In this document: one piece after another, positions 11,210-20,774 of the stretch
Layout of the letters: every line of letters starts with the position of its first letter
Position numbering within the stretch: position 1 is the stretch's first letter
NCBI RefSeq assembly: GCF_902168435.1
Contig: NZ_LR656165.1
Coordinates: 62,001 to 126,000, forward strand
Direction: 5' to 3'
DNA length: 64,000 bases
Origin: Bacillus marasmi
GTDB lineage: Bacteria; Bacillota; Bacilli; Bacillales; Cytobacillaceae
Program-made: the position numbers and the translations under genes
Notes under the pieces: generated by a model
What the model was told of the DNA's origin: nothing
Databases searched by the model: none
Seen by the model: the letters and a program-made list of their open reading frames with translations, nothing else

Positions 11210-12241
11210 TCAGTTGTTTTGATACAGTTTTGTTAAAACCTTAGACAAATCACCTGAAATCATCTGCAATAAACTAATAACCCTTGAATATTCCATCCGT
11301 GTAGGGCCGAGGATGGCGATGGATCCGAGCTTTTCTGCACCAACTGAATAGGTTGCCGTGATTAGACTGCAGTTTTCCATTGCTAAATTATTATTTTCAC
11401 GACCGATTTTAACATTAATGCCTTCAGGATTTTTTTGCAGCAAATCATAAATGCTGTCTTCCTGTTCAATCATGTTCATTAACAGCCTTATTTTTTCGAT
11501 ATCATGAAACTCAGGCTGTCTGAGCATATTGGTTTTGCCACCAAAAAACAATTTGTTAGCAGCAGGTAACTTTAATGTTTCAGCAATCGTGGTCAACATT
11601 GTATCGTAATGATGAATGTGCTGACGCAATAGCACTGCAACTTCTTTATATATTTTTTCATTCAAATCAGCCATCGGCACATTTACTAATCGGTCATTCA
11701 AGATATTAACCAGCTTTTCGATTTCATTTGCATCAAGCGACGCCGGTAAATGGAACATCCGATTCTCCACGTGGCCCGTATCGGTGACGATAATTGCGAT
11801 GGCTGTTTCCTGATTCAAAGGAATAATTTGGATTTTCTTCAATCGGTTTTCATTCACAGCCGGACCTAAGACAATCGAGGTGTAATTTGTTAATTCCGAC
11901 AAAATTTTTGCCGATCTCTGAACAATTTTTTCAAGCTCGTATATACGTTCTTCAAAAATTGACCGGACCATTAAGACATCATCTGATCCTAAACGTTGTG
12001 GAGCTAATAAATGGTCCACATAATAACGGTATCCTTTTTCGGACGGGATTCGTCCAGATGAGATATGCGTTTTCTCAATAAAACCCATTTCCTCTAAGTC
12101 AGCCATTTCGTTACGAATCGTCGCAGAGCTAAATGAAATTTCATCTTTTTTTGACAAGCTTCTTGAACCGATTGGTTGTGCAGATCGAATAAAGTCATCA
12201 ACGATTACCTGAAAGATTAGTAATTGACGATCTGTTAACAA
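11210..12241 (-). CDS. hrcA: heat-inducible transcription repressor HrcA
   Basis: 343 residues from a TTG start at 12241, spaced six bases from AGAGGTGAT. The open frame extends nine codons further into the CIRCE operator, so that extension cannot be the real start. HrcA represses class I heat-shock genes by binding CIRCE and needs GroE for activity. An N-terminal winged helix (residues 1-75, with [20 protein letters not shown]) is followed by a GAF-like and dimerisation region. First gene of the operon and presumably autoregulated. Confidence 0.96.
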   Translation of the reverse strand: MLTDRQLLIFQVIVDDFIRSAQPIGSRSLSKKDEISFSSATIRNEMADLEEMGFIEKTHISSGRIPSEKGYRYYVDHLLAPQRLGSDDVLMVRSIFEERIYELEKIVQRSAKILSELTNYTSIVLGPAVNENRLKKIQIIPLNQETAIAIIVTDTGHVENRMFHLPASLDANEIEKLVNILNDRLVNVPMADLNEKIYKEVAVLLRQHIHHYDTMLTTIAETLKLPAANKLFFGGKTNMLRQPEFHDIEKIRLLMNMIEQEDSIYDLLQKNPEGINVKIGRENNNLAMENCSLITATYSVGAEKLGSIAILGPTRMEYSRVISLLQMISGDLSKVLTKLYQNN

Positions 12242-12257
12242 CGGAACATCACCTCTG

Positions 12258-12284
12258 TTAGCACTCAAGATTAACGAGTGCTAA
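12258..12284. promoter_or_regulatory. CIRCE operator
   Basis: TTAGCACTC (12258-12266), a nine-base spacer and GAGTGCTAA (12276-12284) match the CIRCE consensus at every position. It lies between the promoter and the hrcA ribosome-binding site, and its 5' half on the transcript starts about ten bases after the -10 element. Confidence 0.97.
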
Positions 12285-12294
12285 TTCTATTTAT

Positions 12295-12323
12295 AAATTA
12301 TCAAATTAGTAGCACAGTGTCAA
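12295..12323 (-). promoter_or_regulatory. sigma-A promoter of the hrcA operon
   Basis: A perfect TTGACA (12323-12318, minus strand) is followed after 17 bases by TAATTT (12300-12295). It lies in the 85-base hemW-hrcA gap, with -35 three bases past the hemW stop. The -10 assignment is less certain than the -35. Confidence 0.7.
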
Positions 12324-12326
12324 CGT

Positions 12327-13469
12327 TTAGATAACACCTAAAAACGATTGAAAAACTTCGTTACCAAGTAATTTCCCTCGTTTTGTGAGTCGAATATGTC
12401 CTCCGACTAGTTCAATCAAACCTTGTTTTTGCAATTTTTCTAGTTCCCCTGGAAATAATTGGCGAACATCTTCATGGAATTTGCTTTTAAATTTCGACAA
12501 AGATACACCTGATTGTTTTCTTAGCCCGAGGAACATTTCCTCCTCAATTGACTCATTTTTCGTCACAAAGTGATTTTCCATCAACGGTAGCACATTTTCC
12601 GACAGCGGCTCCATGTATTTTTTCAATGGTCCGAAATTAGAGCGACGATATCCTCCTACATAGCAGTGGGCACCGGCACCAAAGCCATAATATGGTTCAT
12701 TATTCCAATAGGTGAGGTTATGTCTGCTTTCAAATCCTGTTTTTGCGAAATTACTTATCTCGTATTGTTGATATCCGTGCTTTTCCATTTCCTCCATTAG
12801 CGTCTCATACATTCTCGCTTCCATATCCTCGCCAACTGTTGGGAGTTTTCCTCTCGTAAACAAATTGTAAAAGACTGTTTTCGGTTCAATGATAAGCGAA
12901 TACCCGGAATAGTGAGGGAGATTTAAGGCAAAAGCAGATTTCAAGGTTTCGGTAAAATCTGTCATTGTCTGACCTGGCAGACTGTAAATTAAATCAATGC
13001 TAATATTTTCAAATCCGGTTTCTTTGGCGAGATGTATCGTTTGGAGTACATCTTCAGCACAATGGGTTCTGCCAATTTTTCTTAATAGTTCATTATTGAA
13101 GGTTTGAACCCCAAAGCTTAACCGATTAACCCCCGCATTTTTTAGTATTTGAAATTTCGCCTTCGATAAGTCGCCAGGGTTCGCTTCAAATGTAAATTCA
13201 GTTTGGGCATTGACGGGAAGATTTGTTGTAATGATTTCACATAGCTTTTCGAGCTGTTGTTCTGTTAACGAGGTTGGTGTGCCTCCACCAACAAAAATGG
13301 ACTTGAAAACCTTTGGTGGAGGAACCTCAGCAAAGGTCAGCTTGATTTCTTTTTCCATTGCTAATAGATATTCATCAACGGGTTGTCCCTTTAAAAAAAC
13401 CTTATTAAAATCACAATAATGGCAAATATGTTCACAAAACGGAATGTGAAGATACGCGGCATGAATCAC
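12327..13469 (-). CDS. hemW: heme chaperone HemW (radical-SAM, HemN-like)
   Basis: 380 residues. Radical-SAM protein of the HemW branch: the cluster motif is Cys12-x3-Cys16-x2-Cys19 (CEHICHYC) followed by Asp rather than the extra Cys of true coproporphyrinogen dehydrogenase HemN. HemW binds heme and passes it to haem proteins. GGGTPTSL (SAM-binding glycines) lies near residue 61, and a HemN C-terminal domain ends the protein. It lies between lepA and hrcA, as yqeR does in B. subtilis. Confidence 0.92.
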   Translation of the reverse strand: MIHAAYLHIPFCEHICHYCDFNKVFLKGQPVDEYLLAMEKEIKLTFAEVPPPKVFKSIFVGGGTPTSLTEQQLEKLCEIITTNLPVNAQTEFTFEANPGDLSKAKFQILKNAGVNRLSFGVQTFNNELLRKIGRTHCAEDVLQTIHLAKETGFENISIDLIYSLPGQTMTDFTETLKSAFALNLPHYSGYSLIIEPKTVFYNLFTRGKLPTVGEDMEARMYETLMEEMEKHGYQQYEISNFAKTGFESRHNLTYWNNEPYYGFGAGAHCYVGGYRRSNFGPLKKYMEPLSENVLPLMENHFVTKNESIEEEMFLGLRKQSGVSLSKFKSKFHEDVRQLFPGELEKLQKQGLIELVGGHIRLTKRGKLLGNEVFQSFLGVI

Positions 13470-13521
13470 AAATCACAACTCCATTCGTTTCAAAATAGTT
13501 AATTAAAAGTTCTAAACCTAT

Positions 13522-13566
13522 GAAAAAGAGGCTAGCATTGCCTGGTGAACAAGCATGTCTAACCTC
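13522..13566 (-). terminator. terminator after lepA
   Basis: GAGGTTAGACATGC and GCAATGCTAGCCTC pair imperfectly on the minus strand and are followed by TTTTTC. It lies between the lepA stop and hemW. Confidence 0.75.
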
Positions 13567-13576
13567 CTATAAATCA

Positions 13577-15412
13577 TTATTTTTTCGTGTTATTATCATC
13601 CATACGGAGTACAGCCATGAACGCTTCTTGTGGAACCTCAACTGAGCCAACTTGCTTCATCCGCTTTTTACCCTCTTTTTGCTTCTCTAATAGCTTACGC
13701 TTACGGGAAATATCCCCACCGTAACATTTCGCAAGCACGTTTTTCCCCATCGATTTAATCGTAGACCTGGCAACAATCTTTTGACCTACTGCAGCTTGTA
13801 CTGGCACTTCGAATTGTTGTCTTGGGATAAGTTCCTTCAGCTTTTCTACGATAATTTTGCCACGCTCATACGCAAAATCCTTATGAACGATAAAGCTTAA
13901 GGCATCGACCTTTTCCGCATTTAGCAGGATATCCATCTTCACAAGCTTTGACTCTTTGTAGCCAATTAGCTCGTAGTCAAATGAAGCATAGCCTTTTGTG
14001 CTTGATTTTAACTGATCAAAGAAATCATACACAATTTCAGAAAGTGGAATTTCATAAATAATGCTGACACGATTTTCATCCAAATATTGCATATCAATGA
14101 AAATACCACGTTTCGCCTGACAAAGCTCCATGATTGCCCCAACATAGTCGTTTGGCGACATCATTGTTGCTTTAACGTAAGGCTCTTCGATTCTGTCAAT
14201 TTTTTGCGGATCAGGCATTTTTGATGGGTTATCGACTTTGACTTCTTCACCATCAGTTTTAATTACATGGTAAATAACGCTTGGTGCAGTTGTAATTAAA
14301 TCAATTTTGAATTCACGTTCAATTCGTTCTTGAATGATTTCCATGTGCAATAATCCTAAGAAACCACATCGGAAACCAAAGCCCAACGCCTGTGATGTCT
14401 CCGCTTCAAATTGTAAAGCTGAGTCATTTAATTGCAGTTTCTCCAACGCTTCACGCAAATCATTAAATTTAGCTGAATCAATTGGATACAAACCACAATA
14501 TACCATCGGATTTAAGCGTCGATATCCAGGTAATGCCTCAGTCGCTCCATTTTTCGCATTGGTGATTGTATCCCCAACGCGAGTATCCCCAACATTTTTG
14601 ATGGCTGCTGTTAAAAAACCAACATCACCGACAGAAAGCTCTGCACGCGGCATTGCTTTAGGTGTAAAAACACCAACTTCAGTAACTTCAAATTCTTTAC
14701 CAGTGGCCATCATTTTGATTTTATCGCCAACCTTAACGGTACCTTCAACGACCCGAATGTATGCAACAACGCCACGGTACGCATCAAATAATGAGTCAAA
14801 GATAAGTGCTTTCAACGGAGCATCAGGATCACCCTCTGGTGCAGGAACCTTTTCAACGATTTGTTCCAGAATTTCTTCAATCCCAATTCCAGCCTTTGCT
14901 GAAGCTAATACAGCTTCAGATGCATCAAGGCCAATCACTTCCTCAATTTCATGGCGGACACGTTCGGGGTCTGCACTTGGTAGGTCAATTTTATTAATAA
15001 CAGGTAGAATTTCTAAATTATTATCCAATGCTAAATATACATTAGCTAACGTTTGCGCTTCGATTCCTTGAGCCGCATCGACAACAAGGATTGCACCTTC
15101 ACAAGCAGCTAAGCTGCGGGAAACCTCATATGTGAAGTCGACGTGTCCTGGTGTATCAATTAAATGAAACGTATACTCTTCTCCGTCCTTAGCTTTGTAT
15201 GTTAATTGGACAGAGTTTAATTTGATCGTAATTCCCCGTTCTCTCTCTAGGTCCATCGAATCTAGTAGCTGATCCTTCATTTCACGCTGTGTTAAAGCGT
15301 TTGTCTTTTCTAAAATGCGGTCTGCTAATGTCGATTTACCATGATCTATATGAGCAATAATAGAAAAATTACGGATTTTTGATTGTCGTTTTAGCTTTTC
15401 ATCTCGGTTCAT
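13577..15412 (-). CDS. lepA: elongation factor 4 (LepA)
   Basis: 611 residues, family length. Translational GTPase related to EF-G, involved in 30S biogenesis and back-translocation. G domain motifs: [10 protein letters not shown] (G1), the switch region with [15 protein letters not shown] (G3) and NKIDLP (G4). Domains II, III and V follow, then the LepA-specific C-terminal domain with [20 protein letters not shown]-type basic sequence. It is monocistronic or leads into hemW; a hairpin separates the two. Confidence 0.98.
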   Translation of the reverse strand: MNRDEKLKRQSKIRNFSIIAHIDHGKSTLADRILEKTNALTQREMKDQLLDSMDLERERGITIKLNSVQLTYKAKDGEEYTFHLIDTPGHVDFTYEVSRSLAACEGAILVVDAAQGIEAQTLANVYLALDNNLEILPVINKIDLPSADPERVRHEIEEVIGLDASEAVLASAKAGIGIEEILEQIVEKVPAPEGDPDAPLKALIFDSLFDAYRGVVAYIRVVEGTVKVGDKIKMMATGKEFEVTEVGVFTPKAMPRAELSVGDVGFLTAAIKNVGDTRVGDTITNAKNGATEALPGYRRLNPMVYCGLYPIDSAKFNDLREALEKLQLNDSALQFEAETSQALGFGFRCGFLGLLHMEIIQERIEREFKIDLITTAPSVIYHVIKTDGEEVKVDNPSKMPDPQKIDRIEEPYVKATMMSPNDYVGAIMELCQAKRGIFIDMQYLDENRVSIIYEIPLSEIVYDFFDQLKSSTKGYASFDYELIGYKESKLVKMDILLNAEKVDALSFIVHKDFAYERGKIIVEKLKELIPRQQFEVPVQAAVGQKIVARSTIKSMGKNVLAKCYGGDISRKRKLLEKQKEGKKRMKQVGSVEVPQEAFMAVLRMDDNNTKK

Positions 15413-15503
15413 TCTTGTTCACTCCTACAATTCTCGCACGTATACACTATCCTTCATTATACCAACTGAGGATTTAGTTATCAATCAAAAGAAAATTCTG
15501 CCG

Positions 15504-15543
15504 AAAAAAATAACACAGGGTCGAAACTCATCCCTGTGTTATT
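15504..15543 (-). terminator. terminator after yqxA
   Basis: AACACAGGG and CCCTGTGTT form a perfect nine-base stem, followed by seven T residues on the minus strand. It overlaps the yqxA stop codon and closes the gpr-spoIIP-yqxA group. Confidence 0.9.
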
Positions 15544-15880
15544 CACTAATTTTCTTGGCAAAATAGTCTAGTGTTTTTCCTGTCAATTCTTCAATGCCTT
15601 TTGTAATATTTTTACCTGCGGATGAAAAAATGTTATAGGCATTCATTTCCTCAATCTCTTCTTTCTTTTTTGTAAAATCATGACTGTCGACATCTTGACC
15701 TAAGAACGATGCTTCGATATTCCCTTTCTCGTTCTCACTAAATGATATTGCCCTACCAAAGTCAGAATCATCATAACCCTTCATTCGATGGATACCATCA
15801 TTGGCCTGTTGCATGCCAAACAAAACACATACAAACATAATGGACGCTAGTATAAAGCTTTTCAACATAAATAACTTCAT
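15539..15880 (-). CDS. yqxA: YqxA family protein (DUF3679)
   Basis: 113 residues from the ATG at 15880 behind AGGTGAG. One N-terminal membrane segment or signal (MKLFMLKSFILASIMFVCVL, residues 1-20) is followed by a polar domain (GYDDSDFGRAISF, KKISE end). It lies 21 bases downstream of spoIIP, the arrangement seen for yqxA in B. subtilis, so co-expression in sporulation is likely. No biochemical function is known for the family. Confidence 0.85.
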   Translation of the reverse strand: MKLFMLKSFILASIMFVCVLFGMQQANDGIHRMKGYDDSDFGRAISFSENEKGNIEASFLGQDVDSHDFTKKKEEIEEMNAYNIFSSAGKNITKGIEELTGKTLDYFAKKISE

Positions 15881-15901
15881 CTTTCTCACCTGCAATTACT
15901 G

Positions 15902-17104
15902 CTAATTTGGATTTGCCGGCTGGCTGTTATCTTGATTCACCTTTTCTGCCTGCCAATAATATTCACTTAAAGCGTCTGCTAACGCATCCGAGGAACGATA
16001 AAGTTCTTCGAAAGTATTATCAACGCCACCAAATTCGACTAAAAAGGCATTTTCTGATAAATCCTGATTATATTTGCCGTTTCCTTCACGTTTGACAAAG
16101 ACCCCACGACTTAAGCCAGGATATTTTTCTTCAAGGATTTCGTGTAGCTCAGTTGCCAGTTTTTCATTTTTTTGATAATTACTCTGATTTCCGCCAATGA
16201 TAAAGGCCAGCTTTGCATAGGATTGACCATTAATGACCTTAGTTGTCATGTCCTTACGATGACTGTCACGATGAATATCAATAAAAAATTGATGATCACG
16301 ATTATTAGCCATGGCAGCTTGAACAACTGGTCTAGACTCGAGATAGGATTGAGGGTAAGTTAATCCTTTTCGAGTAAGATTGCCTTGAATGTCAGTTTTA
16401 TCAACCAAAGTACCAATTCCACGGCTCTCAAGCTGTTCCTTCAATTTATCACCGATTTTCATAACATTTAACTCAGAGTGATAAGCAGCATCGGGATTCG
16501 TTACACCCTTTAAGTAGGGGAGATACGATTCACGATTATGAGTAAAATAAACAAAGACAACTTGGCGACCTTCAGTCGTCATTGGTGGCTTATCCGTATT
16601 TTCCTGATTTGGATTCCCTGCTTCGATTCCCTCTGTATTTTGCAATGCCGCTTCTTTCTCAGCGTTCAAAACCTCAATTGGTGGTGCCGACTCAAATGGC
16701 ATATTTGTATAATTGGTCCCTTCCCCCGCAACGAGGATTTTTCCGTCAAATAATGAGAATCCTGGCAGCTCACGCCCTAACAAACTTCTGGGATCATCAA
16801 GATTAATATTGGTAGACATTTTAAACACAATATTAGTTAGTTTTGGAGGCTGACTACTCTCGGGAAGACCATCAAGAAAATAATGATTTTCTGTACCCAT
16901 CAAATGAAAGAGCCACTCCCCAGTCATATGTGTGGCCACATTATTCACCGAAGATGATGATAAGCGGTATTCAGGCTTTAACGATGTCAACAAACCGCTG
17001 ACTGTAAAAACAAAAAATATAAAGAGCAGAAAAGTCGATATTACCTTCACAAGACTTGATGCTCGAACGGCAACTATTAAACCCGATTTCCTACTAAATT
17101 TCAT
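15902..17104 (-). CDS. spoIIP: stage II sporulation protein P (SpoIIP)
   Basis: 400 residues. Peptidoglycan amidase and endopeptidase of the SpoIID-SpoIIM-SpoIIP machine that drives engulfment of the forespore. An N-terminal transmembrane anchor lies at residues 18-40. The catalytic domain (about 170-390) has the zinc ligand region YFTHNRESYLPYL, then FFIDIHRDSHRKD, and a late Glu in LVEFGGVDN. The start at 17104 has AGAGGTGG upstream. It lies just downstream of gpr; a sigma-E promoter in the 115-base gap is expected but was not identified convincingly. Confidence 0.97.
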   Translation of the reverse strand: MKFSRKSGLIVAVRASSLVKVISTFLLFIFFVFTVSGLLTSLKPEYRLSSSSVNNVATHMTGEWLFHLMGTENHYFLDGLPESSQPPKLTNIVFKMSTNINLDDPRSLLGRELPGFSLFDGKILVAGEGTNYTNMPFESAPPIEVLNAEKEAALQNTEGIEAGNPNQENTDKPPMTTEGRQVVFVYFTHNRESYLPYLKGVTNPDAAYHSELNVMKIGDKLKEQLESRGIGTLVDKTDIQGNLTRKGLTYPQSYLESRPVVQAAMANNRDHQFFIDIHRDSHRKDMTTKVINGQSYAKLAFIIGGNQSNYQKNEKLATELHEILEEKYPGLSRGVFVKREGNGKYNQDLSENAFLVEFGGVDNTFEELYRSSDALADALSEYYWQAEKVNQDNSQPANPN

Positions 17105-17219
17105 GGTTCCACCTCTCTTAAGCCATTCTAGTAAATACTATGAATTTGCTAGAGAAGATAGAACAATAATTGATCCTACTTTTTACAATGAGTAAGCTCT
17201 ACTTAACAGAAATCTAGCT

Positions 17220-18344
17220 TTATCTCGTATAGAAGCCTGCGTTTTCCTGATTAACATTGTGATGAAGCGCAGAGTTTAGCCCATTAGCTAATAAATTAGC
17301 CATATCCTCAATAAAAACATCCACTTCCTTTGGCGTTACCATTAGATTATGTCCCAATGGCGCGAGCACCTCATAAATCAATTTCCGTTTTTCTTCATCT
17401 GGTAGCACACCGATCATTCCAAGAAATGATTTGCGATGCTGCTCTTCCGGCATATCTTCATCGGTCAACTTTTTTCTACCACCAAAGGTCATGCCAGAAG
17501 GTGTTAAAGCCTTTGAAGGACGATTGCCTTCCTTTATTTCACGCCCGAAATGCTTGAGGATAAAATCAATCGTATCGCTTGTTATCGATACTGCATCAAC
17601 TACAGTTGGAACCCCTAACGCTATCACCGGAATTCCTAATGTCTCCTTGCTAATTTCCTTACGTTTATTTCCAACCCCTGATCCAGGATGAATTCCCGAA
17701 TCAGAAATTTGAATCGTCGAATTCACTCTTTCAATCGAGCGAGCCGCCAGCGCATCAATCGCAATCACAAAATCTGGCTTTGCCTTTTCAACAACACCAA
17801 AAATGATATCACTCGTTTCAATCCCGGTGATTCCCATAACACCTGGTGCCAACGCGCTGACCGGACGGAATCCTGGCTCTACATTTTCAGGCTGCAATTG
17901 GAATAAATGTCTGGTAATTAAGAGATTCTCACAAACAGATGGACCAAGGGCGTCTGGTGTTACATTCCAATTCCCCAAACCTACTACTAAACATGACGCC
18001 TCATCACTGATGCCTAGCATTTTTAAAAAATGAGCAAATTCGCGGGCAAAAATCTGCTCTACCTTTTGCTGAAGCTCGCTGTCCTGCTGTCTTATTCCCA
18101 CCACTTCAAGCGTTAAATAGCGTCCAGGCTTTTTCCCAATCGCTTCCTCTGCTTCCTTTGTAATTTCTACTAAGGAAATTTTTATATCATCCTCTTCCTT
18201 TTCTTTTATGATGACCCCTTCAATTTGCGAGAGGTTTTCTTCATGTTGAACACTATTTGCTCTTTCAGCCAGGACCATTTCCCTCGCTTCAACTGCTAAA
18301 TCTGTGCGAACAGCATATTTACTTAAATCGAGTGAATCACCCAT
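17220..18344 (-). CDS. gpr: germination protease GPR
   Basis: 374 residues. Made in the forespore as a zymogen; it degrades small acid-soluble spore proteins in the first minutes of germination. The N-terminal propeptide ends near residue 15-16 in the self-cleavage context RTDLAVEA, which resembles the SASP cleavage site. The core contains [20 protein letters not shown] and the aspartate-rich [16 protein letters not shown] segment typical of the family. The start at 18344 has GGAGGGA upstream. It precedes spoIIP and is divergent from rpsT. Confidence 0.97.
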   Translation of the reverse strand: MGDSLDLSKYAVRTDLAVEAREMVLAERANSVQHEENLSQIEGVIIKEKEEDDIKISLVEITKEAEEAIGKKPGRYLTLEVVGIRQQDSELQQKVEQIFAREFAHFLKMLGISDEASCLVVGLGNWNVTPDALGPSVCENLLITRHLFQLQPENVEPGFRPVSALAPGVMGITGIETSDIIFGVVEKAKPDFVIAIDALAARSIERVNSTIQISDSGIHPGSGVGNKRKEISKETLGIPVIALGVPTVVDAVSITSDTIDFILKHFGREIKEGNRPSKALTPSGMTFGGRKKLTDEDMPEEQHRKSFLGMIGVLPDEEKRKLIYEVLAPLGHNLMVTPKEVDVFIEDMANLLANGLNSALHHNVNQENAGFYTR

Positions 18345-18571
18345 CTGTTTCCCTCCATTTTTTCAGTTAGAAGAATTGCTAGATTTGAATGAATTCCAAT
18401 AAGTCACAGGAATTTTATAGAGTTTTTCCAATTATTATCCTTTCCTGTTCATGGAATAAACATTCGCATTTAGGTAAATTAATAGGAGAGTATTGCATTT
18501 ATTTTGGGCGTTTGATAAAATATCACTTGTTCTTAATTAAATGTTAATGAATGCGAAAGTGTAAATCGAGT

Positions 18572-18580
18572 TGATATAAT
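18572..18580 (+). promoter_or_regulatory. extended -10 promoter of rpsT
   Basis: TGATATAAT forms a TGnTATAAT extended -10 element 27 bases upstream of the rpsT start. No good -35 is seen at the normal distance, consistent with an extended -10 promoter. Confidence 0.55.
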
Positions 18581-18606
18581 CTCGATCTTTTTAGGAGGTG
18601 AACGGA

Positions 18607-18870
18607 ATGCCAAATATTAAATCTGCAATCAAACGCGTACAAACAAGCGAAAAAGCAAATGCTGCTAACACTCAATTTAAATCTGCAATGCGTACTGCTG
18701 TTAAGAAAACAGAAGCTGGAATCGTTACTAACGATGCAAATGTTGCTCAAAACTTTGCTGAAGCTGCAAGCAAGCTTGACAAAGCTGCTGGTAAAGGCTT
18801 AATCCACAAAAACGCTGCTGCTAGAAAGAAATCACGTTTAGCTAAGAAAATCAATTCTTTAAACGCTTAA
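18607..18870 (+). CDS. rpsT: 30S ribosomal protein S20
   Basis: 87 residues, [19 protein letters not shown], typical bS20, a helical-bundle protein binding the 16S 5' domain. The ATG at 18607 follows AGGAGGTGAAC; the frame opens three codons earlier. It lies on the plus strand between divergent gpr and convergent holA, as in B. subtilis, and ends at a strong bidirectional terminator. Confidence 0.98.
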   Translation: MPNIKSAIKRVQTSEKANAANTQFKSAMRTAVKKTEAGIVTNDANVAQNFAEAASKLDKAAGKGLIHKNAAARKKSRLAKKINSLNA

Positions 18871-18876
18871 TGCTAT

Positions 18877-18911
18877 AAAAAAAACGACCCTCCTAAAAGG
18901 TCGTTTTTTTA
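18877..18911. terminator. bidirectional terminator between rpsT and holA
   Basis: AAAAAACGACC and GGTCGTTTTTT form a symmetrical hairpin with A and T tracts on both sides, so it can end both convergent genes. Confidence 0.92.
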
Positions 18912-19931
18912 TTTCCTCGTATTTAATTGAAGTAAGAACATTTCGATTAGCATTTCTTTATTCATGCCCCCGGTTTTCATTTGATAATCCGCATCGGCGA
19001 GCATACGCATCATATGGGTTAATTCTTCATCCGAGAAACTACGAGCTTGCCCAGCTGCAAGCTTCACCCGATAAGGATGGACTTTAAGAAAGGTTGCCAT
19101 TTGCTGCTGGCCATAGCCACGTCTTGCGAGCTCTTTTACCTGGTAAATCAATCTAAATTGCCCAACAATCATAGCCAGAATTTTTAACGGCTCCTCATTT
19201 TGCTTTAAAAGGTCATAATAAATTCTTAATGCCCCTTCAACATTTCGATTAACAATCTTATCAATCAAAGTAAAAATATTTTGTTCCAGCGATTTTGAGA
19301 CCAATTTTTCAACCAGGTGTTCATCAATAAACTTTGATTCTGTCGCATATAATGTGAGTTTGTCCATTTCGCCAACCAGCATAAATAAATTGGCGCCAAC
19401 AAGTTCAATCATCCGTTCTGCTGCAGCATCGGTTATTTGCACTTGTTGGGATTCCGCCCGTTCAAATATCCATTGCTTGAGCTCTGTCTGCGACAGCTTT
19501 TTCGCCTCAAATAAGGCGGCAGTCCGTTTTAATTCTTTCGTTATTTTTTTTCTTTCATCCAGCTTTTCGTATGGCGCAGTAAATACCAGCACTGAAAAAG
19601 GTGCCGGTTCCTTTAAATATGCCTCAAGCCTAGCGAGATTATGTTCAACCTTTTCCTTTGTTTTTTCAGCCGTAAGGAACACGGGATTATGTAAAAATAT
19701 TAACCGTCTCTCACCCAAAAATGGCAAGGTTTCCGCATCCTCCAAAACCACTTCTATTGGTGTTTCCTCTAGATCGTAGCTAGACAAATTGAAATCAGAC
19801 TCGTCCTCTTCCAGAACATGCTTCATAAGTAATTGCTTTGTTTCATTTATGAAAAAGGTCTCTGCACCAAATAATAAATATACAGGAGCAATTTGTTTTT
19901 TTCTGATTTGCTTCCAAAGTTCAAAAATCAC
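18909..19931 (-). CDS. holA: DNA polymerase III subunit delta
   Basis: 340 residues, family length. Delta subunit of the clamp loader that opens the beta ring. The N-terminal AAA-like domain starts PVYLLFGAETFFINET. The low-similarity helical C-terminal collar domain ends LIEMFLLQLNTRK. The start is a GTG at 19931 behind GGAGAGAG. B. subtilis name yqeN. Its stop overlaps the rpsT terminator. Confidence 0.93.
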   Translation of the reverse strand: MIFELWKQIRKKQIAPVYLLFGAETFFINETKQLLMKHVLEEDESDFNLSSYDLEETPIEVVLEDAETLPFLGERRLIFLHNPVFLTAEKTKEKVEHNLARLEAYLKEPAPFSVLVFTAPYEKLDERKKITKELKRTAALFEAKKLSQTELKQWIFERAESQQVQITDAAAERMIELVGANLFMLVGEMDKLTLYATESKFIDEHLVEKLVSKSLEQNIFTLIDKIVNRNVEGALRIYYDLLKQNEEPLKILAMIVGQFRLIYQVKELARRGYGQQQMATFLKVHPYRVKLAAGQARSFSDEELTHMMRMLADADYQMKTGGMNKEMLIEMFLLQLNTRK

Positions 19932-20020
19932 TCATTCTCTCTCCGTTCACTTACAAAAATTAAACTGCCTCTACACTATCGTAAAGAAGCTATCATCATT
20001 TGACAAGTGCATTGGAGGGA

Positions 20021-20103
20021 GGGAATTGACAAATCCGCTATTCGCCAATTCCCTTTCTATAATAAACGTCGTAAATATAAGGCCTAGGATCTTACTTTAC
20101 GAC
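20021..20103. other. two inverted repeats in the holA-yqzM intergenic region
   Basis: In the 320-base divergent gap two inverted repeats are visible: GGGAATTG (20021-20028) with CAATTCCC (20046-20053), and CGTCGTAAA (about 20068) with TTTACGACG (about 20095). Neither has an adjacent T run, so they are not simple terminators. No ORF was found. A clear promoter for yqzM was not identified, although TATACT occurs at 20216-20221. Confidence 0.55.
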
Positions 20104-20250
20104 GGTATCACGTTTGTAATAATATTTTTGACGAAAAACGTTTGAACTATTTGTGACAACTCTTGTCATTAAAGGAAGTGAAAAGAGAGTTCTGGATTTT
20201 TTTGAATGTTTGGCTTATACTAAAAAATGAAATAGGGGAGGGGATCAACT

Positions 20251-20382
20251 GTGAACGAATTTGAAAAGCTTGTCGACAAACGTAATGATGCTATCGACTC
20301 AGCAATGGGGTTCATCGTATCATTCGGATTTTTCGCAACACTATTTATCATTGCAACAGTTATAGATGTTGTCGGATCTTAA
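20251..20382 (+). CDS. yqzM: YqzM family small membrane protein
   Basis: 43 residues starting with GTG after AGGGGAGGGG. The sequence begins MNEFEKLVDKRNDAIDSAMG and continues into one hydrophobic segment (about residues 20-40) ending DVVGS. A single-pass membrane protein of unknown function found between comEC and holA in Bacillus. It is followed by a strong terminator. The gene is certain from its ribosome-binding site, conserved location and terminator; no function can be given. Confidence 0.88.
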   Translation: MNEFEKLVDKRNDAIDSAMGFIVSFGFFATLFIIATVIDVVGS

Positions 20383-20407
20383 TTCGACACTACATAGTTT
20401 CAACGCT

Positions 20408-20440
20408 TAGACTGCATTCATGTGCAGTCTTTTTCTTTTG
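20408..20440 (+). terminator. terminator after yqzM
   Basis: AGACTGCA (20409-20416) pairs with TGCAGTCT (20423-20430) and is followed by TTTTTCTTTT. Confidence 0.92.
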
Positions 20441-20443
20441 GCT

Positions 20444-20691
20444 TTTGATTTCCGCTCCAGGCACTTGCGGTTTATGGGGCTAACTGGGAGCCTTTCTAGC
20501 TGCAGCAGCTAGGGGCTCGGGGTCACAAGCCAAATCCCTCCAGAGACTAACGTCTCTTGCGTGATTCGTCTTGTGCCTGTCGCCCCTGAGCAAGCCGCTT
20601 CCGCTTTTCGTTCTCCTCGCGCTTTGCGCCTGTGGGGTCTCCCATGCCAGCTACTCCCATAGGAGTCTACGTGCCTGCAGCGAAGATCAAC
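20444..20691. repeat. interspersed repeat with ~20-bp inverted ends, interrupted by a second repeat
   Basis: The left end (TTTGATTTCCGCTCCAGGCA) and the right end (inverted, GATCTTCGCTGCAGGCACG on the minus strand) form imperfect terminal inverted repeats. The middle, 20494-20609, is an inverted copy of the other palindromic repeat found at 50002-50121 and 53299-53418 (AAAAGCGGAAGCGG at one end, CTAGCTGC at the other). It lies between yqzM and comEC, and no convincing gene is present. Confidence 0.75.
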
Positions 20692-20774
20692 TTGCCAAAA
20701 ATCAACACTGTGCGTTAACACAGCCTTTCTCTTAAGCTTCTGGATTTTTAAGATGTTGCTGCGATTACCTTATA

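Noticed and set aside
12242-12268. Upstream start for hrcA
   Set aside because: It would start inside the CIRCE operator and upstream of the ribosome-binding site; the TTG at 12241 gives the standard 343 residues.
14334-15071. 245-codon plus-strand ORF opposite lepA
   Set aside because: Long only because lepA codon use avoids stops on the other strand; composition is Ser/Thr-rich nonsense.
20509-20721. 70-codon ORF on the minus strand upstream of comEC
   Set aside because: It lies across the two nested repeats, has no ribosome-binding site and shows no protein-like composition.
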